This document shows positions 57,737 through 64,000 of a DNA stretch of 64,000 nt, one piece after another. Below the pieces are notes generated by a model. The model was not told where the DNA came from and ran no database searches. It saw only the letters and a program-made list of their open reading frames with translations. This DNA is from Geobacter sp. SVR (GTDB lineage: Bacteria; Desulfobacterota; Desulfuromonadia; Geobacterales; Pseudopelobacteraceae): positions 4,432,501-4,496,500 of the forward strand of contig NZ_AP024469.1 in the NCBI RefSeq assembly GCF_016865365.1, read 5' to 3'. Position numbers and translations under genes: made by a program. Every line of letters starts with the position of its first letter. The first letter of the stretch is position 1.

Positions 57737-59535
57737 TGCGGAAATTTTATATTTGGATGATGCTTGCGGTTATCGCCCTGGTGGCTCTGTGCCTACCGGC
57801 CTTTGCAGGAGTGCTGGACGACTACTACCTGCAGCAGTTCGGACACCCTACTAGTTATGGCCTGCAAAAGGCAGTGCTGGGGACGACTGAAGTGACGCAA
57901 GCTCGCTGCGGCACTCCGCTCAAGCGGGATCTGCAGCGCGACTGGAAATACCTCGAACCGGCAACCCAGAAGGTGCTGGCTTACGTGATATCCCCTCCGA
58001 CGCTGAGCGATGTGTTGCCCTCCACTTCCGGTCGGTTTCTGATTCATTACACAACCACTGGTGCGAATGCGCCGGACATTGCTCTCATAAACCAATATAC
58101 CAACCTCAATCTGCCCGACATAACAGCTTGGATACGATTGGTGGCCGACACCTTCGACAACGTGGCTGCAACCTACGCAGCCCGCGGCTGGAACTTGGCG
58201 CCCACAACGAATGATGCCCCCTATGACGTTTACCTGGTAAATCTCGCCCCCAATGGGATCTATGGTGACACTTACGGGGATGTTCCGACGTCTGGAGTCA
58301 GCGCACCGACCTACATAAGGATCGACAAGGATTTCGTTGGGAGTGTCTTCATGCCGCTCACATACACTCCCTTGCAGAGCCTTCAGGTAACTGCAGCCCA
58401 CGAATACCATCATGCCATTCAGTACGGCTACAACTTCTTCTTTGATCGATGGTATGCAGAGGCAACTGCAACCTGGAACGAGGACGAACTCTACGACAGT
58501 GTCAATCAGCTCTACACCTACGTCCCCCCCTGGTTCAACAACAGCCGGCTTTCGCTGGATATCGTAACCAGCACCGCAACTGGCGGCGGCTACGGCCGCT
58601 GGATCTTCAACCGTTTCCTGGCGGAACGGTTCGACTCCGGTAACTCAGATATTATAAGGAAAATTTGGGAGACACTGCACGACCAGGGGCGACCACCCAA
58701 CGCACAGGATTCCACCATAATTCCAATGACTCAGGTGCTCGACAGCGCGCTCACGTCGCAAAACAGTTCCTTGGCTGCGGAGTTTTTCGGGTTTACCAAG
58801 CGTGTCTACGACCGCAACTGGAGTTCGCATACCACCGATATCAGCCTCATCCCCTCCTATACTCCGGTCAGCACCTATGTCTCCTATCCGGTGAATGCCA
58901 CCAGCTCTCCCGCGCCTGCGGTTACGCTGCCGCACTACTCTTTTGCCTTTTACAAGTTCGCTCCATCCGCTGCGGTTACCGATCTGACCATTACGGTCAC
59001 CAAAGGCAGCGGTATTCAGGCTGCGGTCTTTAAAAAGGCCGCCGGAAGCATCAGCGAAGTAGCTGCCAATACCGGCGACACCTCCTTCACCATCCACGGT
59101 TTCGGCAGCCTGGATTCCACCTCGGACGAAGTCGTGCTGCTGCTCGTCAATACCACCACTGCCGACAACCAGACCGCCAGCTTCAGCACCGATGGCAGTG
59201 TCGCTTCGACCGGCGGAGGTGGTGGCGGAGGCGGTGGGGGCTGCTTTATCGCCACAGCCGCCTACGGCAGTTATCTGCATCCCCAGGTTCAGGTGTTACG
59301 CAATTTCCGTGACAATTATCTGCTGACCAATGCACCGGGACGGGCCTTCGTTGCGCTCTATTACCGCCTCAGCCCTCCGGCGGCCGATTTCATCGCCCGG
59401 CACGACATGCTGCGGCTGCTGGTGCGCCTGCTGTTGACGCCGCTGATCTTCACCATAGCCCACGCTGGCATGGTCGCCCTTGCCTCCGCCACCTGCCTGA
59501 CAGGCTGGCTGTTCAGAAAAGCCTGCCTGCGATGA
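57736..59535 (+). CDS. Secreted metalloprotease-like protein (MXAN_6640-type) with CFI-box C-terminus
   Basis: This 599-residue exported protein has a signal peptide (1-25). A gluzincin-like zinc site HEYHH near residue 222 is followed by the [12 protein letters not shown] motif, whose Glu is the probable third ligand. This resembles MXAN_6640-type putative proteases. The middle has beta-sandwich character. The C-terminus is nine glycines, then [16 protein letters not shown], then a hydrophobic and Arg-rich end: the CFI-box-CTERM arrangement, thought to mark proteins for sorting or processing. The start overlaps the stop of the preceding gene. Its substrate is unknown. Confidence 0.8.
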   Translation: MRKFYIWMMLAVIALVALCLPAFAGVLDDYYLQQFGHPTSYGLQKAVLGTTEVTQARCGTPLKRDLQRDWKYLEPATQKVLAYVISPPTLSDVLPSTSGRFLIHYTTTGANAPDIALINQYTNLNLPDITAWIRLVADTFDNVAATYAARGWNLAPTTNDAPYDVYLVNLAPNGIYGDTYGDVPTSGVSAPTYIRIDKDFVGSVFMPLTYTPLQSLQVTAAHEYHHAIQYGYNFFFDRWYAEATATWNEDELYDSVNQLYTYVPPWFNNSRLSLDIVTSTATGGGYGRWIFNRFLAERFDSGNSDIIRKIWETLHDQGRPPNAQDSTIIPMTQVLDSALTSQNSSLAAEFFGFTKRVYDRNWSSHTTDISLIPSYTPVSTYVSYPVNATSSPAPAVTLPHYSFAFYKFAPSAAVTDLTITVTKGSGIQAAVFKKAAGSISEVAANTGDTSFTIHGFGSLDSTSDEVVLLLVNTTTADNQTASFSTDGSVASTGGGGGGGGGGCFIATAAYGSYLHPQVQVLRNFRDNYLLTNAPGRAFVALYYRLSPPAADFIARHDMLRLLVRLLLTPLIFTIAHAGMVALASATCLTGWLFRKACLR

Positions 59536-59541
59536 GTCCTC

Positions 59542-59570
59542 AGGGCCCCGCATCCTGCGGGGCCCTTTTC
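59542..59570 (+). terminator. Rho-independent terminator after the metalloprotease gene
   Basis: An 11-bp stem (AGGGCCCCGCA / TGCGGGGCCCT) with a 3-base loop is followed by TTTT. Confidence 0.85.
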
Positions 59571-60002
59571 AGGATATTCACAAGTCCATCCCCACGCTTG
59601 ATCAGAAGATTTCAGAAAGCCTTACTGACGGTAAGGCTCTTTCTCATCCGCGGTAATAAAAATCCCCCGTAACAGTTGCCCCCTGCTTCCTCGAACATGT
59701 TTTGCCTGTATGAGCGGGACGTCATGGGCAGCAGTAGGATCGCTCCTATCCCGCAGAGGCATCGCATGACAATATCACCCCACTGTTCTCGCTGCCGATC
59801 GAATCCGCCCGGACCATTGCTTGCTTTCCCCACAACCCGAAGTCGTATCATTGCTCATCTGCCAAGCCAGCTCTGTCATGGATCGGATCAGCCCTCGTTG
59901 GAAGCTTCCCGATTGATGCTCCGACAAAAAAATTGCCCCGGAATGCTCCGGGGCAATTTTTGACGGTGACTTCAAGAAGCACTTTTTGATCTTGAAGAAA
60001 GT
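59571..60002. other. Intergenic region between convergent genes
   Basis: This 432-bp stretch lies between the plus-strand metalloprotease and the minus-strand cytochrome operon. Besides the cytochrome terminator at 59926-59963, I see nothing that reads as a gene; frames in it have no ribosome binding site. Confidence 0.5.
59926..59963 (-). terminator. Rho-independent terminator of the cytochrome operon
   Basis: A 12-bp perfect stem (AATTGCCCCGGA / TCCGGGGCAATT) with a 4-base loop is flanked by A and T runs and reads on the minus strand into TTTTTT. It lies 40 bp past the stop of the lipoprotein cytochrome. Confidence 0.9.
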
Positions 60003-62276
60003 CTACTGTCTGGCGTCGTATGTACCGCCGTACGTAGCAGGAGAACCTTTTACAAATGCACCGTAGTTGACCGATTGGCGCGTGCCGGCCGGACGGTTGG
60101 CAAGTAGCGTCGCCGGTGCCGGCAGAGTCAGCGGCGTCGGTCCGGCATTGATCATATTCTGGGCAGCAGTGATCTCCCCGGCGGTTGAATTATTGTAGAG
60201 ATCCTCGTACGAATCCATCAGCAGCTGGATGACATACTTGTAGTTATGCACTGCCGCCGACTTGTTGGGCACCAGCGTGATGGAGGTGGTCGGCACCCGC
60301 ACTCCCGCACCATTAAGCACGTATGTGGTGGAGCTTGGGGCAGACGGGTTGGCCTTGGCGGCTATGGCCAGGTTGAAGGCGGCCTTGTAGACAGGCAAAG
60401 TCCAGGCCGTGAAGGTGTTGCTGCTGCCGTGGTTGTCGGCCGTACCGTCGGGTGAGGTCAGCGCTACATTGAAGTAATAGGGATTGACCGTATCGTCGTA
60501 GAAAACCCCTTTGACGGCCAGGAGCGCCAACAGGTAATTCTGCAGGTCCTGTATCTGCGAACCGATCGAGACGCTGGCTGGGTTGCCACTGAAGTTGGTG
60601 GTATTGCCGGTTGCTCGGCCGCCTGCCAAGAAACCCTCACCCGGCTCAAGGGAGAGGCTGGTTGCCGCGGTGATGGCCGAGTGGCAGGGGTTGCAACTGG
60701 CTCCGTTCGGCCTCCAGGTATGGCCGCCGAGATTGACCGGCTCGGTGGCATTGGCCATGTGGCAGCCGGTGCAGTTTGTATTCTGATGTGGAACGTTGGC
60801 CGTGTAGGATTTGTTTGCGTATTCGTAGGCATTGGCGCCCCACAGCATGGCGGCCGTGCCGAGATAGTGGTTGTTCTTGAAATTGCCGGTAATGGTCCTG
60901 CCGGCGGCGAGCTTGTCCTTGAAGAGGCTGAGTCCGCTCTCCCTGCCCTGATGGCAGAAGATGCAGATCGATGCATTTCCTGCGTTGGTGGGCAGCGGCT
61001 GGGTATCCAGGAACACGTTGCCGAACACAATACCCAACCCGGCGCCGGAATAGTTGGTCATCACCGCAGGAGTGCGCACGTTCTTGGTATGACCTGCGCC
61101 ATCGGCATGCGGGTCGTGGCAGGTGACGCAGACAGCGGTCGACTGGTTCCATACGATCGTCGGCTCGGCTGGGCGACGGGTGGTGGGATCGGGATTCATC
61201 ATGGCCGGCGACGAGATGCCGTTGTGGCATTTCAGGCAGGTACCGGGGGCGGTGGTGCCCGGCAGGAACAGGTTGAGCGGATAGCTGCTGATGGCAATCT
61301 CGTTCCAGGGCACGCCCACCTTGTCGTTATGGGCCGAGCTCGACCACTGGCTATAGGTGTTCTCCTGATGAGTGGGGGTCTTAGCGTACTTGTAGAGCCC
61401 CTTTGTGTGGCACGCTGCGCAGATCAGGGCCGTGGTATTGAAGCGTGCCGGCACAACGGTCGAGGAGGACATGACTCTGAGCGTAGGGGCATTCCAGGGA
61501 CCGGCACCGGCTATCTGCGACTTGCGGAAGACCGGCACATTGATGGTCGTGGCTCCTGCTGTTGCCGGATGTCCTACTTCGTGGCCATCATGGCAGGAGG
61601 CACAGGGAACCACCGGATTCGGCAGGTCATTTCTGTTCTCATTGCCTATACTTATAATCGCGCCGCTGAACGTGTTGAAGCTGTTGATCAGATTGCCGGC
61701 GGAGTCGTACCTGAACTGCTGATTCGAGTTGTGGCATACCGAACACTGCTCGATGTGCTGATTCTTGGTGACCGGCGTTGTTGTGCCGGCAACCACTTCA
61801 GGCACACCATGGTCCGAGGCCTGGCTGGTGCCGGTGGAACCCTGGAAGAAGAACCTGTCCGGGATCTGATCGGCATTGGCATGGGCCGTGGTATTGAATG
61901 CACTGAAGTCGCTATGGCATTGCTCGCAACGCTTGTGATCAGGCACCGGATAGGGCATGGGACCTATGCCCCAGTGCAGGCTGCCGCCACCGTGACAGTC
62001 CTCGCACCCGACGATCTCCGTATTGGTGGCCTGGTTGAAATGTACCGAACTTTTCCAGGCGCTCACGATGGTCCTGCCGTCGTTCGCTCCGCGCATCGTA
62101 ACATCCTGCGTAAGAGCATGACAATTGTTGGTACAGGTATCCGATCCCACCTTCTGGGCATTCTGGACTGTCGTGGACTCGGCCTCCGTGCCCTCCTTCT
62201 TGCTTGACCCGCAGCCACCGAGCAGGAATGCCATCGCAAGCAGTGGCACTACGTTTACAAGAATCTTTTTCCGCAT
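60003..62276 (-). CDS. Multiheme c-type cytochrome lipoprotein (ten CXXCH plus one CX3CH)
   Basis: This 757-residue protein is probably an outer-membrane cytochrome exposed to the cell surface. The N-terminus has a lipoprotein signal (lipobox LLGGC, Cys about 22). Ten canonical heme motifs follow: CEDCH, CEQCH, CSVCH, CASCH, CAACH, CLKCH, CVTCH, CIFCH, CTGCH and CNPCH. CTNNCH near residue 48 is a CX3CH variant that may hold an eleventh heme. The last 170 residues have no heme motif. It lies 74 bp downstream of a 9-heme cytochrome and a beta-barrel on the same strand, so it likely accepts electrons passed through the barrel. It may reduce Fe(III) or another external acceptor. Confidence 0.92.
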   Translation of the reverse strand: MRKKILVNVVPLLAMAFLLGGCGSSKKEGTEAESTTVQNAQKVGSDTCTNNCHALTQDVTMRGANDGRTIVSAWKSSVHFNQATNTEIVGCEDCHGGGSLHWGIGPMPYPVPDHKRCEQCHSDFSAFNTTAHANADQIPDRFFFQGSTGTSQASDHGVPEVVAGTTTPVTKNQHIEQCSVCHNSNQQFRYDSAGNLINSFNTFSGAIISIGNENRNDLPNPVVPCASCHDGHEVGHPATAGATTINVPVFRKSQIAGAGPWNAPTLRVMSSSTVVPARFNTTALICAACHTKGLYKYAKTPTHQENTYSQWSSSAHNDKVGVPWNEIAISSYPLNLFLPGTTAPGTCLKCHNGISSPAMMNPDPTTRRPAEPTIVWNQSTAVCVTCHDPHADGAGHTKNVRTPAVMTNYSGAGLGIVFGNVFLDTQPLPTNAGNASICIFCHQGRESGLSLFKDKLAAGRTITGNFKNNHYLGTAAMLWGANAYEYANKSYTANVPHQNTNCTGCHMANATEPVNLGGHTWRPNGASCNPCHSAITAATSLSLEPGEGFLAGGRATGNTTNFSGNPASVSIGSQIQDLQNYLLALLAVKGVFYDDTVNPYYFNVALTSPDGTADNHGSSNTFTAWTLPVYKAAFNLAIAAKANPSAPSSTTYVLNGAGVRVPTTSITLVPNKSAAVHNYKYVIQLLMDSYEDLYNNSTAGEITAAQNMINAGPTPLTLPAPATLLANRPAGTRQSVNYGAFVKGSPATYGGTYDARQ

Positions 62277-62350
62277 CGATGTACCTCCTCATGGGTTTTC
62301 GAGCTGGCTGACCAGCAGTTTCTCATCCGGAGTTCCCGACGTGAAGCGAA

Positions 62351-63187
62351 CTAGAACCTGCCGGCGTCATGGCATTGGATGCAGCTTCTGCCGTTACCTC
62401 TGTCTTTCAGGTTGCCCTTGATGGAGCCCCAATTGCGTGGATGGGGGCTGACCTTGAGGCCCGTGCGGGCGCTGTGGCACTTGATGCAGACATTGCCGTC
62501 CTCATGGCAGCTCTGGCAGGACTGCAGATTGCGGCGGGCCTCTCGGGCGTGATCGCTGGACCATTGATGGGCCGGAACGACACTGTTGGGATGGCAGGTC
62601 GGACATTGCGACGGCTGGAAGTTTGCATGGGTGGGACCGTCGGGCTTCAGCTTGATATCGCTGAACTGGTGGCTGGTTATGTTGAATTTCAGCCTGTTGC
62701 CCGGGAACCTCGCGTGGCATTCATTGCAGTATCTCTGATCGTGGCAGCGGTAGCAATTTTGCGGGTTGTCCAGCGCCTTGATCGGATGGAGGACGCGGAA
62801 ATCGCTGCGGTGGGTTTTCGGTTTGTAATCACGGCCGAAGTTCAACGTCGCGGGATTTTCCCCTGATCCGCCCCCCTGGTGGCAATCGAGGCAATAGGCT
62901 TGGTCATGGCACTGGCTGCAGTTGTTGCCGGGGTTGTCGGCCAAGACCCGGTGACCTCTGAAGAAATCGGCATCGTGGTTTGGCGCTACTCCTTCATCCT
63001 TATGACAGGCGTTGCAGTCTTTGATTTCAAGGTTGGCAATATTTGCATATTCCCGGTGATTCTCTTTTCTGTAGGACCCATTCTTGGAAGCCCCCTGCTT
63101 GTCGGCTTCCTTTTCAGCGTACGACTGCTGCTGGAGATACACCAGGACGAACCCCAGAAGCATGATAAAGAAAAAAATCCTTTTCAC
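62351..63187 (-). CDS. Nine-heme periplasmic c-type cytochrome
   Basis: This 278-residue protein has a signal peptide (1-24, ending SYA) without a lipobox and nine CXXCH motifs: CNACH, CSQCH, CLDCH, CYRCH, CNECH, CPTCH, CQSCH, CIKCH and CIQCH. The spacing in pairs (CSQCHDQAYCLDCH, CYRCHDQRYCNECH) resembles other closely packed multiheme proteins. The size and lack of a membrane anchor suggest a periplasmic electron carrier that feeds the outer-membrane barrel encoded 13 bp upstream. It does not match a specific named cytochrome that I can recall. Confidence 0.92.
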   Translation of the reverse strand: MKRIFFFIMLLGFVLVYLQQQSYAEKEADKQGASKNGSYRKENHREYANIANLEIKDCNACHKDEGVAPNHDADFFRGHRVLADNPGNNCSQCHDQAYCLDCHQGGGSGENPATLNFGRDYKPKTHRSDFRVLHPIKALDNPQNCYRCHDQRYCNECHARFPGNRLKFNITSHQFSDIKLKPDGPTHANFQPSQCPTCHPNSVVPAHQWSSDHAREARRNLQSCQSCHEDGNVCIKCHSARTGLKVSPHPRNWGSIKGNLKDRGNGRSCIQCHDAGRF

Positions 63188-63200
63188 TGGTGACCCTCCT

Positions 63201-64000
63201 CTAAAAATCGTAGTTGAAGACTACCCGTCCCTGCCAGTCCGACGAAAAGTTGATATTGACGTTATCCTCCACCCGGACGGTGGTGGACATCCTGTTGTTA
63301 ATGCGATACTTGCCACCGAACCAGTACTTCCTGGCATAATCTTCGTTGGTCAGCGAATCCCTCTTGATGACGTCGTACTGGATGCCACCCGCCAGCTCAA
63401 GAGAGTTGACAGGATAATAGAAAATCTCCGCAGTTCCGCCGTTCAGATTGCCGCCGTAACCGTTGCGTTTGTCGTAGCTGAGATTGATGGTCAGCTTTTT
63501 GTTCGGCTTGATGCTCGTCCCGATTTCGTACACGTCAGCGCTGGCTCCCTCGCTGTATTCTTGCCGGTTATAACCCCCACTGACCGAAATGTACTCGTTG
63601 ATGCTATAGTCCGCGCGGAGAACCCCTTCCTGGTAGCGGTCCACAGCGAACACCGAGTAGATGGAGGTCGTGTCGAAGGTCGGATAACTCTGGAACCACT
63701 CACCCGTCAGGATCAGATCCGCTGTGGGGTAATATTTCACTCCGGCCAGCACCTCGTTGAAGACCTCGCTGGCCAAGTCGAACCGGGCATTGGCATATAG
63801 TTTAATGTTTTTGAAGAGGTACTGCTCAAAGGTTCCGCCTATAACATCCCGGGCCACATCCCCCTCGTCCAGTTTGCGGAACCAGGACAGTTCGGCATTG
63901 GTGTTCTTGAAGCCGGCCAGATGGGCGGCAAGGCCGTAAGCATAATCCCCTTCGTGACCGCTTTCGCTGTTCAGGCTGAACACCACATTTCGCCCACCCA
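63201..64000 (-). CDS. Outer-membrane beta-barrel (porin-like) of a cytochrome conduit, 5' end beyond window
   Basis: The visible 266 codons (C-terminal part) form regular amphipathic strands of about ten residues with aromatic girdles. They end in YDF, the usual BamA signal with C-terminal Phe. The frame is open to the right edge, so the start and some strands are missing. At least twelve strands can be guessed here. The gene is followed 13 bp later by the nine-heme cytochrome. This order, barrel then periplasmic and lipoprotein multiheme cytochromes, is that of porin-cytochrome complexes such as Geobacter ExtABCD or OmbB/OmaB/OmcB. It does not prove homology to a particular one. Confidence 0.8.
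   Translation of the reverse strand, partial: GGRNVVFSLNSESGHEGDYAYGLAAHLAGFKNTNAELSWFRKLDEGDVARDVIGGTFEQYLFKNIKLYANARFDLASEVFNEVLAGVKYYPTADLILTGEWFQSYPTFDTTSIYSVFAVDRYQEGVLRADYSINEYISVSGGYNRQEYSEGASADVYEIGTSIKPNKKLTINLSYDKRNGYGGNLNGGTAEIFYYPVNSLELAGGIQYDVIKRDSLTNEDYARKYWFGGKYRINNRMSTTVRVEDNVNINFSSDWQGRVVFNYDF

Overview
This 64 kb window looks like a chromosomal segment of a Geobacteraceae-type bacterium (Desulfuromonadia, high-GC Gram-negative). Evidence: multiheme c-type cytochromes next to an outer-membrane beta-barrel, chemoreceptors with a periplasmic CXXCH heme motif, a one-subunit pyruvate:ferredoxin oxidoreductase next to sucCD, an iron-hydrogenase-like sigma54 activator, and many two-component and SpoIIE-type signalling proteins. 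I see no rRNA, insertion sequence, CRISPR array or prophage. One tRNA (Leu, CAG) is present. The species cannot be fixed from the sequence alone.

Layout. 0.2-5.2 kb: a BrkB/YihY membrane protein, a LysM lytic transglycosylase behind a consensus sigma70 promoter, a TPR membrane protein, a nitroreductase and an MtfA-type peptidase. 5.2-7.3 kb (minus): arginase and an AgrE/archaeal-type ornithine cyclodeaminase, a possible arginine-to-proline route. 7.4-11.0 kb (minus): heme chemoreceptor, REC-SpoIIE phosphatase-ATPase and STAS protein in one tight operon. 11.2-15.0 kb: a small beta-barrel protein, then a sensor kinase and its receiver. 15.2-17.0 kb: glmS. 17.0-20.9 kb: a less GC-rich accessory patch with an amidohydrolase, a DUF456 protein, a thioredoxin-like protein without its CXXC, and a 1.1 kb gap with an orphan terminator. 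20.9-30.3 kb: L,D-transpeptidase, threonine aldolase, pepN, tRNA-Leu, a B12-binding radical SAM protein and RNase G. 30.4-35.8 kb: a ribbon-helix-helix protein, a large hybrid kinase and an HD-GYP regulator.

35.9-41.8 kb (minus): sucC, sucD (interrupted by a one-base frameshift), a 54-residue ribbon-helix-helix protein and nifJ, all in one direction, with GntR/FadR-like inverted repeats upstream of sucC. 42.2-44.5 kb (minus): ferredoxin, H-cluster-like domain, Fe-S domain, AAA+ and Fis HTH joined in one protein. 45.1-45.7 kb: rplU-rpmA, then a second heme chemoreceptor and a SulP transporter. 50.2-56.9 kb (minus): metK, leuB, asd, a U32 peptidase and a secreted nuclease. 57.2-59.5 kb: a secreted protein and a metalloprotease with a CFI-box C-terminus. 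60.0-64.0 kb (minus): beta-barrel (cut by the window edge), 9-heme cytochrome and a lipoprotein cytochrome with ten CXXCH plus one CX3CH, probably a porin-cytochrome conduit for extracellular electron transfer.

The genes fit an anaerobic respirer that oxidises organic acids (nifJ, sucCD), exports electrons through cytochromes, and tunes motility and gene expression with heme- and iron-sulfur-based sensors.
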